The notes: generated by a model not told the origin, from the letters alone. A DNA stretch of 64,000 nt from Mucilaginibacter sp. JRF (GCF_015223065.1 NZ_JADFBY010000007.1:62001-126000), one strand, 5' to 3'; counted from the first letter of the stretch, positions 35,428 through 45,021 are shown. Translations and numbers: made by a program.

Positions 35428-35435
35428 CAAATATA
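35428..35435 (-). promoter_or_regulatory. possible recA promoter -7 box
   Basis: The minus strand reads TATATTTG, matching TAnnTTTG, 17 bases upstream of the recA start. No good TTTG was seen at the usual distance further upstream. Confidence 0.4.
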
Positions 35436-35519
35436 AAACTTTAATTTATAATACTAAAAAAATTAGTATTTATTTTATTGATAATTATCATGTAAACATA
35501 CCTAACGCGCAAAGCGTAA

Positions 35520-36281
35520 TCAAATATCTTTATCCACACTGCGCTTTTTAAGCTCTTTAGCTATGGTGTTCAGCTTTTTCTTTTTGGCGGCATCCTTTAT
35601 CTTGCGGGCTTTTTCGGCTTCGGCCTTAAGCAAAGCGCTTTCGGTATTGGAGCGTTCGTAGTAGCGGCAAAACCAGGTAATGGGGCAAACATCACATTTA
35701 GGCGATCGTGCTACGCATATATAACGGCCATGCAATATCAGCCAGTGGTGCGCTATGGCCAGTACTTCGGTCGGCAAATATTTTACCAGCTCTTTTTCAA
35801 CAGCCAGCGGGGTGCGGGCATTGTTGGTAAGGCCAATGCGGTTAGCCACCCTGAACACATGCGTATCAACAGCCATAGCCGGGGCATCATAAATTACTGA
35901 GGCTATTACATTGGCGGTTTTACGGCCAACGCCCGGCATCTTCTGCAACTGATCAATAGATGATGGTACCACGCTGTTAAATTGTTCTACCAGCATTTTG
36001 CCCATGCCTGCCAGGTGCTTGGCCTTGTTATTAGGGTAGCTCACACTGCGTATGTAAGGGAATATTTCATCGGCATTTGATGCCGCCAAACTCTCCGCAT
36101 CCGGATAGCGCTCAAAAAGTGCGGGGGTAACCTGGTTAATGCGCTTATCGGTACATTGGGCTGATAGGATAACCGCCACCAGCAATTGGTAGGGCGAGTT
36201 ATAATGCAGCTCGGTAACCGCATTGGGTTGGTTTTTTGAGAAATAATCTACAAAATGATGGTAGCGTTCCTTTTTTAACAT
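35520..36281 (-). CDS. nth: endonuclease III (DNA glycosylase/AP lyase)
   Basis: 253 residues from the ATG at 36281 (MLKKERYHHF); the extra 15 codons upstream are not needed. HhH-GPD fold: LLVAVILSAQCTDKRINQVT, LQKMPGVGRKTANVIASV with the catalytic Lys, and VDTHVFRVANRIGL with the catalytic Asp. The 4Fe-4S cluster ligands are in CVARSPKCDVCPITWFC (C-x6-C-x2-C-x5-C). It removes oxidised pyrimidines and cuts at abasic sites. The lysine/alanine-rich C-terminal tail of about 40 residues is longer than in the E. coli enzyme. Confidence 0.95.
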   Translation of the reverse strand: MLKKERYHHFVDYFSKNQPNAVTELHYNSPYQLLVAVILSAQCTDKRINQVTPALFERYPDAESLAASNADEIFPYIRSVSYPNNKAKHLAGMGKMLVEQFNSVVPSSIDQLQKMPGVGRKTANVIASVIYDAPAMAVDTHVFRVANRIGLTNNARTPLAVEKELVKYLPTEVLAIAHHWLILHGRYICVARSPKCDVCPITWFCRYYERSNTESALLKAEAEKARKIKDAAKKKKLNTIAKELKKRSVDKDI

Positions 36282-36389
36282 GGGTGTGTAAATACTAACC
36301 AACACAAAAATGTTGGCAAGCAGCAAAGGTATTCAGTTTACTAAACTGAATAAATAAAATTTGCTGAAAATTACAGGGAAGATTTTGGC

Positions 36390-36481
36390 TGATGGGTCAT
36401 AGTTCACTCCGTTTGCCACCGGTACTATTAGTTTAGAGATTTAAAATAACCTTACCGGTACGCGTGAACTATGAGCCATCA
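36390..36481. repeat. 92-base inverted-repeat element
   Basis: Arms TGATGGGTCATAGTTCAC (36390-36407) and GTGAACTATGAGCCATCA (36464-36481) are inverted copies with one mismatch. Inside are two ACCGGTAC-like motifs. No coding capacity. It could be a miniature mobile element or a transcript hairpin between nth and the small gene downstream. Confidence 0.65.
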
Positions 36482-36496
36482 ACCTGAAGTTTTTTT

Positions 36497-36694
36497 CTAC
36501 TTGATGCTTTTTGAGTAATCAAGTATGCGGTGAATGGTCTGCAGCCTTGGTTTCATTTCCAGCTGATTCAGATCGGTGCGCAATGAATGGAAGAATATCA
36601 CATCATCCGCGCTCAAATTTTCTGTATGCCCTTTCTCTTTCACTATAAAATTGTTAGTGACCGCAAATAAGTTTTTTGTAGAAGTTTCGTCCAT
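36497..36694 (-). CDS. hypothetical small protein, 65 residues
   Basis: A short soluble protein (MDETSTKNLFAVTNNFIVKE, then helical LNQLEMKPRLQTIHRILDYS). No domain recognised. The frame has a sensible start at 36694, ordinary codon use, and A/T-rich sequence upstream. The 92-base inverted repeat begins right after its stop and might end the transcript. It is probably a real small gene of the family-specific kind. Confidence 0.5.
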   Translation of the reverse strand: MDETSTKNLFAVTNNFIVKEKGHTENLSADDVIFFHSLRTDLNQLEMKPRLQTIHRILDYSKSIK

Positions 36695-36914
36695 ACGCCG
36701 TTCTCGTTTTTTTTATAATTCAATAACGCAACCCTATGTGAAATATTTTACGTTTTTATAAAAACATGAAAAAAATTTCATCAAAATTTCATCTTGGGTT
36801 CAGAACCCGCCTCCCGAATGGATTTGGATGCTTATTTGCCTGAGTAGCAAGCATGGAGTAGTACGTATTAAACGTTATTTAGTTGCAATATTATATAGAA
36901 TAATAGTATTTATT

Positions 36915-39761
36915 TTATTTGATACCCATTTCCTTTTTCAGGAAGCGGCCGGTAAAGCTTTCCTTAACCTTACACAAACCTTCGGGCGTGCCCGAGAATA
37001 GTATTTTACCGCCGCCTGATCCGCCTTCTGGCCCAAGATCTATCACGTGGTCAACCACCTTAATTACATCCAGGTTGTGCTCTATCACTAAAACGGTATT
37101 GCCTTTATCAACCAATTGGTAAAGTACACCCAGCAGCACGTTGATATCCTCAAAGTGTAAACCGGTGGTAGGCTCATCCAGTATATAAAAGGTATTGCCT
37201 GTATCTTTCTTTGAAAGCTCTGTAGCCAGTTTTACGCGCTGTGCCTCGCCCCCCGATAAGGTAGTTGACGATTGCCCCAGGGTGATATAGCCCAAACCCA
37301 CATCAAACAATGTTTTTACCTTACGGTGGATAGACGGGATATGCTCAAAAAAGGTAGTAGCATCCTCAATGCTCATATCCAATACATCGCTTATAGATTT
37401 GCCGCGGTAGCGTACCTCCAGCGTTTCGCGGTTATAGCGTTTGCCGCCGCACTCCTCGCAAGGTACCTGCACATCGGGTAAAAAGTTCATCTCTATCACC
37501 TTCATGCCCGCGCCCTGGCAGGTTTCGCAACGGCCGCCCTTTACGTTGAACGAGAAGCGACCCGGCTTGTAGCCACGTATCTTGGCCTCGGGCAATTGTA
37601 CATAAAGGTTGCGTATATCCGAAAATACGCCGGTATACGTTGATGGATTTGAACGTGGTGTACGGCCGATAGGGGTTTGATCTATCTCGATCACCTTATC
37701 AATATGTTCGAGCCCTTCAATGCTGCCGTACGGCAAGGGTTGCTTTTTAGCGCGGAAGAAATGATGGTTGAGTATAGGATACAGTGTTTCGGCTATCAAG
37801 CTTGATTTACCACTGCCCGATACTCCGGTAATACCGATCAGCTTACCCAGCGGAAACTCCACCGATACATTTTTAAGGTTATGGCCGGTAGCTTTTTTAA
37901 GCGCCAGTTTTTTGCCGTTACCTTCCCTGCGTTTTTTGGGGATAGCTATTTCGCGCTCGCCATTAATGTATGATGTGGTGAGCGTATGCTCGGCCATTAA
38001 TTGCTGCGGAGTGCCTTGCGCTACCACCTGGCCTCCATGTACACCGGCTGCCGGGCCCATGTCTATCACGTGGTCGGCTTCCAATATCATGTCCTTATCG
38101 TGCTCAACCACCAATACGGTATTGCCCAGGTCGCGCAGGTTTTTGAGGGCATTTATCAAGCGCTCATTATCGCGCTGATGCAGGCCGATGCTTGGTTCAT
38201 CCAGAATGTACATTACATTCATCAGCTGCGAACCTATCTGCGTAGCCAGCCTGATGCGCTGCGCCTCACCACCCGAAAGGGTTTTGGCCGTACGATCCAA
38301 AGTTAAATAGCTCAAACCTACATCCAGCAAAAAGCCGATGCGGGCGCGTATCTCTTTCAGTATCTCGCGGGCAATAACATTCTGGCGTTCGCTCAGCCTG
38401 TCCTCAATGCCATCAAACCAGCTTTGCAGGTTGTTGATATCCATGCAGGCCAGTTCAAATATATTCTTCTCGTCTATCTTAAAATGCAGCGATTCCTTTT
38501 TTAGCCTCGCGCCATCACAGGTAGGGCAGGTGCGCAGCACACGATAGTTTTCCATATCGTCCAGATCGTCATCACCACGGCGTTCCTGTTGCTCCTCCAG
38601 CATCTTAACAATACCATCAAAGTTGATGGAGTAGTTTTGCACGTTCCATTTATTGTACTCAACGGCTACGTTTATTTTTTCTTCGGTACCGTTTAATATA
38701 ATATCCAGCTTGTCGCGCTCAAGTTTTTCGATAGGCGTGGTGAGCGAAAACTCAAACTTTTTGGCCAGCGCTTTCAGCACCTGGAATATCCATGTTTCGC
38801 GGTACTCGCCCAATGGGGCAAGGCCGCCGTTTTGTATGCTGAGTTTTGGGTTGGGTATGACAGATTTTTCATCCACCTCAAAAATATAACCCAGGCCGTT
38901 ACACTTTTCGCAAGCCCCATAAGGCGAGTTGAACGAAAAGGTGTTTGGCTGCGGCTCATCATACGATATACCCGACACCGGGTCCATCAAATATTTACTG
39001 AAATAGGCTACGTTGTTATCCTTATCGGCAATACGGATGATACCTTTGGCCAGCTTAAGCGCCGCCTGTACCGAACTGTACAAACGCTTGCTGTCCTTTT
39101 CGCTGATCACAAGGCGATCAACAATAATATCGATATCGTGTATTTTGTAACGGTCAACCTGCATTTTGGGGCTAACGTCCATAATGGCGCCATCCACCCA
39201 AACCTTAAGGTAACCTTGCTTGCGTATCTGCTCAAACAGTTCGCGGTAGTGGCCTTTACGACCTTTTACCGCCGGAGCCATGATGTTTACCGGCTGCCCA
39301 TCAAACTTTTCGCTGATGGTTCGCAGTATCTGATCCTCACTCATGCGCTCCATTTTTTCGCCGGTAGAGTAGGAGTAGGCTTCGCCGGCGCGGGCGAACA
39401 AGAGGCGCATAAAATCGTAGATCTCGGTAATGGTACCTACTGTTGACCGCGGATTTTTGCTGGTAGTTTTTTGCTCAATGGCAATTACCGGACTAAGGCC
39501 CGATACCTTATCAACATCAGGCCGTTCCATACCGCCCATAAACTGGCGCGAGTAGGCCGAAAATGTTTCCATATAGCGGCGCTGGCCCTCAGCATAAATG
39601 GTATCAAACGCCAACGACGATTTGCCGCTGCCGCTTAGCCCCGTTACCACCACCAATTTATTGCGCGGAAACGAAATATCAATATTTTTGAGGTTATGCA
39701 CCCGTGCGCCATAAACTTCTACTTCGCTTTGTTCGCCCAGGTCAACAGTTTTTTCAGTCAT
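36915..39761 (-). CDS. uvrA: excinuclease ABC subunit UvrA
   Basis: 948 residues, normal length. Two ABC modules: Walker A GLSGSGKSSLAFDTIYAEG and GVSGSGKSSLIAETLYPIL, signature motifs LSGGEAQRIRLATQ and LSGGEAQRVKLATE, and Walker B YILDEPSIGLH and YILDEPTTGLH. Zinc-binding cysteines are in CEKCNGLGY, CPTCDGARL, CETCQGAGM and CEECGGKRYN. UvrA finds DNA lesions and loads UvrB in nucleotide excision repair. The minus strand reads TATATTTG at 39835-39842, a likely -7 box about 75 bases upstream. Confidence 0.98.
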   Translation of the reverse strand: MTEKTVDLGEQSEVEVYGARVHNLKNIDISFPRNKLVVVTGLSGSGKSSLAFDTIYAEGQRRYMETFSAYSRQFMGGMERPDVDKVSGLSPVIAIEQKTTSKNPRSTVGTITEIYDFMRLLFARAGEAYSYSTGEKMERMSEDQILRTISEKFDGQPVNIMAPAVKGRKGHYRELFEQIRKQGYLKVWVDGAIMDVSPKMQVDRYKIHDIDIIVDRLVISEKDSKRLYSSVQAALKLAKGIIRIADKDNNVAYFSKYLMDPVSGISYDEPQPNTFSFNSPYGACEKCNGLGYIFEVDEKSVIPNPKLSIQNGGLAPLGEYRETWIFQVLKALAKKFEFSLTTPIEKLERDKLDIILNGTEEKINVAVEYNKWNVQNYSINFDGIVKMLEEQQERRGDDDLDDMENYRVLRTCPTCDGARLKKESLHFKIDEKNIFELACMDINNLQSWFDGIEDRLSERQNVIAREILKEIRARIGFLLDVGLSYLTLDRTAKTLSGGEAQRIRLATQIGSQLMNVMYILDEPSIGLHQRDNERLINALKNLRDLGNTVLVVEHDKDMILEADHVIDMGPAAGVHGGQVVAQGTPQQLMAEHTLTTSYINGEREIAIPKKRREGNGKKLALKKATGHNLKNVSVEFPLGKLIGITGVSGSGKSSLIAETLYPILNHHFFRAKKQPLPYGSIEGLEHIDKVIEIDQTPIGRTPRSNPSTYTGVFSDIRNLYVQLPEAKIRGYKPGRFSFNVKGGRCETCQGAGMKVIEMNFLPDVQVPCEECGGKRYNRETLEVRYRGKSISDVLDMSIEDATTFFEHIPSIHRKVKTLFDVGLGYITLGQSSTTLSGGEAQRVKLATELSKKDTGNTFYILDEPTTGLHFEDINVLLGVLYQLVDKGNTVLVIEHNLDVIKVVDHVIDLGPEGGSGGGKILFSGTPEGLCKVKESFTGRFLKKEMGIK

Positions 39762-39957
39762 ACAGTATATTGAACAATATTAACCGCATACATACAGCTT
39801 GGTTTGCCGCGATCTGTTTTGCTAAAATTTTTTGCAAATATAAGTAAAAAGCCTGTGGTTTAATAAGGTGGTAATACACGCTAATGTATAAGTTGAAAAA
39901 ATTAATTATGGTTGACGATAAAGGTGGAAAACAATAGAGGAATAGAAATTCGGGTAG

Positions 39958-40506
39958 TTAATCATTAAAAGCCTTTGGTTTTTTGGTCATAAAATTGTTC
40001 TCCTTATTAACCTGTTTAAAGTGAGTAAAATATTTTTTTTGATTTCCATCTTGATATTCAAGTAAAATCTCAATTCTCATGATTGTTTCAGGTAACACTA
40101 ACATGTCGTTTCTTTCATTGCCTGTTACTTCTTCAAATTCCTGGTAAGCTGCATTTAGTGTCTTTGTCTCATTGCTGATTATTGATTCTAATTCATTGAG
40201 CTTATCAATACGCAAAAAGTAGGGTTGTGCGTTTTTGAAGTATATTTTGGGATAGAATGCTGTCTTTTCTGAATTGTTCCGGATAATAATTTTGATGTTC
40301 CAAGTTAGTTCAAAAATCATTATTGCATTTCTCATTTCAATAACGCCATCGATAGGTACATTTTTATTACTTGGGCCTATTGGAGAGCTCGATGTGTTAT
40401 CTTTAAATATTTCTACTGTTAATTTAGGAGAGGATTTTTCTTTGAAGAAATAGTAAACAGGTATAGCAGCTAAGACTATACCTACAATGGCAAATAATGT
40501 TTCCAT
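39958..40506 (-). CDS. hypothetical membrane-anchored protein
   Basis: 182 residues with one N-terminal membrane helix (LFAIVGIVLAAIPVYYFF) and a beta-rich remainder (LTVEIFKDN, WNIKIIIRNNSEKTAFYPKI, MRIEILLEYQDGNQKKYF). The remainder resembles an Ig-like or immunoglobulin-type fold, but I cannot name a family. It stands alone and is more A/T-rich than its neighbours, which may indicate acquisition. Function unknown. Confidence 0.6.
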   Translation of the reverse strand: METLFAIVGIVLAAIPVYYFFKEKSSPKLTVEIFKDNTSSSPIGPSNKNVPIDGVIEMRNAIMIFELTWNIKIIIRNNSEKTAFYPKIYFKNAQPYFLRIDKLNELESIISNETKTLNAAYQEFEEVTGNERNDMLVLPETIMRIEILLEYQDGNQKKYFTHFKQVNKENNFMTKKPKAFND

Positions 40507-40629
40507 ATAATTTGATTAAGTATTCAAATATATGTCTCCTTTTTTTTGTTGTAACTATCTAATTATTAACATTTTAATATGGGTGCAAATATCACGTGGC
40601 AATATTTGTATATAGTGTTGAAAATTTAG

Positions 40630-42309
40630 CTAATTCCCTTTCCTCACCCTTTTCAACACCAGTAAATTTTGCGCGTTCTTAGCGTAGCCGCTTATGTTGT
40701 TTTGATACAGGTTCACCAGCTTATCGTAATACAATACCACCACCGGCGATTGGCTCATTACCAGGTTATCCATTTTGCGGTACAGGGCATAGCGTGCCGA
40801 ATCGTTATTTACCCGGTAGGTTTGCTCAAAAAGCCTGTCGAACTGTTTGTTGTTAAAGCCGGTATAGTTGGGGCCAAAGGGTATCTTGTTTTTTGAGTAA
40901 AATACCGACAGGTAATTCTCCCCGTCCGGGTAATCAGCTATCCACGATCCACGAAAAAAGTTAACCCCGTTTTTGGCGATCAGTTCGCGCAGGCTGGCGC
41001 CCTGGGTAACTTCAACACGGGTTTTAATGTTCACACGGTCCAGCTCGCCTTGTATGTATTCTATCAGGTCGCGGTAAGTGGTGGTGGTGTTCAGCACAAT
41101 TTCGGGCAGGTTATGGCCATTAGGGAAACCGGCCTCGGCCAATAAGCGGCGGGCCTTTTCAGGATTATAGCTATAACCCGCAACCTGCTTACCATCAAAC
41201 CCCGGCATACCTTGCGGAATAAAACCCGCGTAACCCGGCGTACCTATGCTGTTGCGCAGGTACTTGATCATTTTTTGCTTATCAATGGCGTAGTTAATGG
41301 CTTGCCGTATCTTCAGCATTTTTAATGGCGATCGGCGTACAATGGCAATGTTGGTATCGATCAGTATACCCAAATATTCGGTATTTAAATACGGCCTGAT
41401 GTTCATTACAAACTTGCCCCGGTACTTGCTGGTTAACTTGCCTGCCTTGGTGAGTATATCATCGCGATAGCTGCCATCAATGCCGTTAAAAAAATCCAGA
41501 TCGCCCTTAATAAATTCCATAAAGGCGGTTTGCTTATCGCTGATAAAGCCGGCCTTTACCGCATCCAGATGGGGCAGGGGCTGGCCGTTGTTATCTTTTT
41601 CCCAATAATGCTCGTTCTTTAACAGCACCAATACCTCGCGCTCCTTCCAGTACTTAAATTTAAAAGGGCCGGTACCTATAGGGTGACTACGAAAATCCTT
41701 GCCATAATGCTCAACCACCTCGTGCGGCACTACCGAACAATACTGCGCCGTAAGCAAACTCAGCAGCGGGGGGAAGGGTTGTTTTAGCCTGATGATAAAT
41801 GTGCTATCATTTTGGGCGATGAATGCCTGCTTGCCATCTACCTTATCACTAAATATCCACGAGCCTGATGAGGCTACCTTCGGGTCTATCAACCGGCCAA
41901 AACTGTAAGCAAAATCCGCAGCCACACACCTGCGCCCCTTGCCTTGCGGAAACAATGGGTCGTTATGAAAAAATACATTGTTACGTAAATGGAAGGTGTA
42001 TTGCAGGCCATCGGTACTAATATCCCAAGTTTTGGCAATGCAGGGTACGCTTTTCAGGCTATCATTTATTTGTACCAGGCCGTTGTATAGCTGGTTGTCC
42101 ATCCACAGGGCGTTCTGGTTACGGGCAAAAGCCGGGTCGAGCGAGGTGAGGCCATCCTCCAGGTTGATGTTAAAAACCGTGCGGTTGCCGGTGCCGTTAC
42201 CATTGCCGCAGCCCGCCATCACCAGCAGGCAAAAAAGCCCGAAACAAGTTTTAAACAGGCATTTGGCTATAGGGTTATTATGTATAATATTGCGACGCAT
42301 TTTTAGCAA
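40630..42309 (-). CDS. solitary peptide-type ABC substrate-binding lipoprotein
   Basis: 559 residues, solute-binding protein family 5 (oligopeptide/nickel type). The lipoprotein signal ends LLVMAGC. Family text: LTSLDPAFARNQNALWMDNQ, YTFHLRNNVFFHNDPLFP, HPIGTGPFKFKYWKEREVLV, MKLRQAINYAID-like text reading KIRQAINYAIDKQKMI, and AEAGFPNGHNLPEIVL. No permease or ATPase gene is adjacent, so it either works with a distant transporter or is a lone receptor. A second ATG 9 bases later could also be the start. Confidence 0.88.
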   Translation of the reverse strand: MLKMRRNIIHNNPIAKCLFKTCFGLFCLLVMAGCGNGNGTGNRTVFNINLEDGLTSLDPAFARNQNALWMDNQLYNGLVQINDSLKSVPCIAKTWDISTDGLQYTFHLRNNVFFHNDPLFPQGKGRRCVAADFAYSFGRLIDPKVASSGSWIFSDKVDGKQAFIAQNDSTFIIRLKQPFPPLLSLLTAQYCSVVPHEVVEHYGKDFRSHPIGTGPFKFKYWKEREVLVLLKNEHYWEKDNNGQPLPHLDAVKAGFISDKQTAFMEFIKGDLDFFNGIDGSYRDDILTKAGKLTSKYRGKFVMNIRPYLNTEYLGILIDTNIAIVRRSPLKMLKIRQAINYAIDKQKMIKYLRNSIGTPGYAGFIPQGMPGFDGKQVAGYSYNPEKARRLLAEAGFPNGHNLPEIVLNTTTTYRDLIEYIQGELDRVNIKTRVEVTQGASLRELIAKNGVNFFRGSWIADYPDGENYLSVFYSKNKIPFGPNYTGFNNKQFDRLFEQTYRVNNDSARYALYRKMDNLVMSQSPVVVLYYDKLVNLYQNNISGYAKNAQNLLVLKRVRKGN

Positions 42310-42438
42310 CGGGTAATTAAACCTTTAATATAGGGCTTAATCCAAAACAAAGCGGCAGCAAAAAAGCAGCGGCTCACAAAAACTGTCAACCTTTTGACAA
42401 AACTTATGTTATACACAACAAATAATAAAACTGAAGTC

Positions 42439-42921
42439 ATGAAAAAGCTATTTCAATACACCTTAGCTATCTTAGCCCTTACCATAGTGCTCTCGGCCTG
42501 TTCGGGCGCACGCAGTACTACATCATCACACGTTCCGCGCGATAGGTTTGTTAATACCTGGGTATGTAACACCGTAACTTACGAGGGCGGTTTACTATCA
42601 AACGCCGTACAATCAGCATTTGACCAGGCGCCACCAAGCGCGTTTGTAGGCAGCGTATGGAAACTGACCAACAGCGGTAACGGTATGTATACCCTGAGCA
42701 ACGGTACATCGCAATCCATCTTCTGGTCGGCTTACGAAGGCCCGAATGGTACGCAGTTCCAGTTCAAAAAGATATACGAGGGCGACAAGGCCAAAAACGT
42801 AGCCGAAGGTTATCGCCTGGATGTTGGCGCGGCCGATAAAGAAACCCTTGTACTAAAAACCCCTGTGCCGATTGGCGCGCAAATGGGTTACGTGGTATAC
42901 TCATTCAGCAAGCAAAAGTAA
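42439..42921 (+). CDS. small lipoprotein, function unknown
   Basis: 160 residues from the ATG at 42439, with a lipoprotein signal (YTLAILALTIVLSAC). The mature part is a small beta-rich domain (RFVNTWVCNTVTYEGGL, SVWKLTNSGNGMYTLSNG) that may be a lipocalin-like barrel. No family assigned. A terminator follows directly, indicating a single-gene transcript. Confidence 0.72.
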   Translation: MKKLFQYTLAILALTIVLSACSGARSTTSSHVPRDRFVNTWVCNTVTYEGGLLSNAVQSAFDQAPPSAFVGSVWKLTNSGNGMYTLSNGTSQSIFWSAYEGPNGTQFQFKKIYEGDKAKNVAEGYRLDVGAADKETLVLKTPVPIGAQMGYVVYSFSKQK

Positions 42922-42945
42922 TTGAACCTGAATATATATGAGAAG

Positions 42946-42972
42946 GGCAGGGCCATTGGCTCTGCCTTTTTT
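42946..42972 (+). terminator. hairpin terminator
   Basis: Arms GGCAGGGCC and GGCTCTGCC with one G-T wobble around ATT, then a T run. Confidence 0.78.
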
Positions 42973-43049
42973 GTGCTTGATTTTGCCCTTGCGGATAATT
43001 GAACAGAGGCTGAACATTTACAGGCTTTTATTAACTTTGTCATCCCATT

Positions 43050-43781
43050 ATGAGAAAGTTTTTAGGATACATCCTTTCGCCATTTGCTATTGTCGCGTTT
43101 TTTTTGGTGCTGGTTATTTTTCAGCCCATACAGTGGATAAGTTACCGTGCCTTTGGCTACTCGGCGCATAAACGCTCGGTTGACGCGCTTAACTTTTGTT
43201 TGTTAAGTACTTACTATATCCTGTTCAATTCGGTTAAGTTTATCAACAAGCAAAATTTGCCGCAAGGCAGGCCGATGATCATTATGGCTAATCACCAGAG
43301 TTTGATCGATATACCGCCGATGATCTACTTTTTCAGGAAGTACCATGCCAAGTTTATCTCGAAGATTGAGCTGGCTAAGGGCATACCATCCATATCATAT
43401 AACCTGCGTGTGGGTGGCGGGGCTAACATTGATCGTAAAGATCCTCGCCAATCCATTATGGAACTGGTTAAGCTGGGTACACGCATGAAGGAGCAGGGAT
43501 GGTCGGCCATGATATTCCCCGAGGGCACCCGCTCAAAGGATGGCAAGGTAAAAACCTTTCAATCGGCAGGTATTGCCACACTGCTTAAAAAATGCCCTAA
43601 CGCGTTACTGGTTCCGGTGGCTATCAATAAATCGTGGGAGATGGTACGTTATGGCTTGTTCCCGCTAAATACCTTTACCCCCATGACCTGGGAAGTACTC
43701 GAACCCATTGAACCCGGCACCGCCCCAATAGATGAGCTGGTAAAACTGGCCGAGGAGCGGATAAGGGAAAAAGTAGGCTAA
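43050..43781 (+). CDS. plsC: 1-acyl-sn-glycerol-3-phosphate acyltransferase (PlsC family)
   Basis: 243 residues. N-terminal membrane helix (FAIVAFFLVLVIFQPIQW). The acyltransferase motifs are NHQSLIDIPPM (HX4D catalytic pair), KIELAKGIPSISYNLRVGG and FPEGTRSKDGKVKTFQSAG, the phosphate-binding EGTRS block. It adds the second acyl chain to make phosphatidic acid at the inner membrane. The gene symbol is by family; ornithine- or other lysolipid acyltransferases look similar. Confidence 0.88.
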   Translation: MRKFLGYILSPFAIVAFFLVLVIFQPIQWISYRAFGYSAHKRSVDALNFCLLSTYYILFNSVKFINKQNLPQGRPMIIMANHQSLIDIPPMIYFFRKYHAKFISKIELAKGIPSISYNLRVGGGANIDRKDPRQSIMELVKLGTRMKEQGWSAMIFPEGTRSKDGKVKTFQSAGIATLLKKCPNALLVPVAINKSWEMVRYGLFPLNTFTPMTWEVLEPIEPGTAPIDELVKLAEERIREKVG

Positions 43782-43789
43782 GCCCCCAG

Positions 43790-43830
43790 CCCCTAAAGGG
43801 GAGTTATAAAATAAAGTTCCCCTTTAGGGG
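43790..43830. terminator. CCCCTAAAGGGG-type palindrome between convergent genes
   Basis: Arms CCCCTAAAGGGGA (43790-43802) and TCCCCTTTAGGGG (43818-43830), each arm itself nearly palindromic, with further C/G-rich flanks. It lies between the convergent acyltransferase and response-regulator genes, so it may end both transcripts. This kind of palindrome is widespread between Bacteroidota genes. Confidence 0.7.
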
Positions 43831-43840
43831 TTAGGGGCAG

Positions 43841-44578
43841 TTACACATTCTTCCCGTCAATAATCCTGAAAAAGTCGTCGCGGTAGGTATCTCCTACGGG
43901 GATGATCTTGTCGCCTATGAAGATGCGGCTGCGCTCGATGCTGTCGATCTTATCCAGCGATACGATGTATGAGCGATGCACGCGTATAAAATGCTTTTCG
44001 GGCAGGGCATCTTCCATCTTCTTCATGTTTTGCAGGGTGATGATGCGCTCGTTAGTGGTGAATATGGATATATAATCCTTCAACCCTTCAATAAACAAAA
44101 TATCGTGCAGGTAAAGCTTCTGTATCTTATGCTCGGTTTTTACAAAGATAAAGTCGCTTAAAAAATCGGGTTGCTGTTGTGCCGGTGCTGCGGCCGGTGC
44201 GGGGGTATTAGCGGCTGCTGTGGGGTTTATTATACCCTGCACCTTTTGCACTGCCTTATAAAAACGATCGAACGCTATGGGTTTTAGCAGGTAATCAACC
44301 ACATCAAGTTCATAACCCTCCAGGGCATATTGCGGGTAGGCGGTGGTTAGTATGACCTTGGCTTTGCCGTTGGCTATCTTTAAAAACTGAATGCCGGTAA
44401 GCTCGGGCATCTGCACATCTAAAAATACCAGATCGGCCTCGCCGCCTTGTACCAACGTGAGCGCCTCAATAGGATTAGTGGTAGCCTTTACCAATTGTAA
44501 AAAAGGCATTTTGGCAATATAATCCTCAAGTATATTCAAAGCCAAAGGCTCATCATCAACAACCAGGCACCGTATCAT
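43841..44578 (-). CDS. LytTR-family response regulator
   Basis: 245 residues. Receiver domain at 1-120: acidic pocket VVDDEP, phosphorylated Asp in LVFLDVQMPELTG, then VILTTAYPQYA and Lys in YLLKPIAFDRF. A Pro/Ala-rich linker (AAANTPAPAAAPAQQQ) follows, then the LytTR DNA-binding domain from ~140 (FIFVKTEHKIQKLYL, ILFIEGLKDYISIFT, FIRVHRSYIV). The matching histidine kinase lies on the same strand at 45052-46065, separated by an opposite-strand gene, so the pair is split. Confidence 0.93.
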   Translation of the reverse strand: MIRCLVVDDEPLALNILEDYIAKMPFLQLVKATTNPIEALTLVQGGEADLVFLDVQMPELTGIQFLKIANGKAKVILTTAYPQYALEGYELDVVDYLLKPIAFDRFYKAVQKVQGIINPTAAANTPAPAAAPAQQQPDFLSDFIFVKTEHKIQKLYLHDILFIEGLKDYISIFTTNERIITLQNMKKMEDALPEKHFIRVHRSYIVSLDKIDSIERSRIFIGDKIIPVGDTYRDDFFRIIDGKNV

Positions 44579-44731
44579 TGTATAAGTATATTTTTAAAAA
44601 CAGTAATTAATATGATGATGCTTGTTTATGTGCCATCATCAGCCATAATATCAAAAAAAGAAACCACCAGCAAAACAAGTTAATAAAATTCAACGTTAGC
44701 TTTATAATATTAACCAAACATTTAGCTACCC

Positions 44732-45013
44732 ATGAAAAAACTTAGTGCAGCTATTGTTGCTATTGCATTTGCCTGCGTTTTTCAAAATGCCTCGGCACAA
44801 ACCGCTCCGGCTAAAAAAACCGATACGGTTGGTTCGTCGGCTACTACAACTACTACAACTACTACAACTACTACCACTAACCCGGTGCAGCCTGCCTCTA
44901 CGCCCGATTGGCTCAAGAGCGATGCCGATAAAAAGAAGGATAACTCCACCTTTTTAGCTACACCGGCCGCAAGCGATACCGCCAAAACCAAGCAAAAGCA
45001 GAAACGAAAATAA
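44732..45013 (+). CDS. small secreted low-complexity protein
   Basis: 93 residues with a signal peptide (AAIVAIAFACVFQNASAQ). A run of twelve threonines is encoded by repeated ACT/ACA codons at about 44842-44880. The rest is Pro/Ala/Lys-rich and ends in a basic tail (KTKQKQKRK). It sits on the plus strand between the response regulator and the kinase, which are on the minus strand. No domain is recognised. Confidence 0.62.
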   Translation: MKKLSAAIVAIAFACVFQNASAQTAPAKKTDTVGSSATTTTTTTTTTTTNPVQPASTPDWLKSDADKKKDNSTFLATPAASDTAKTKQKQKRK

Positions 45014-45021
45014 TTCCGCCC

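Noticed and set aside
38832..39446. 204-codon open frame on the plus strand
   Set aside because: Antisense to uvrA, with no start-site signal or recognisable domain.
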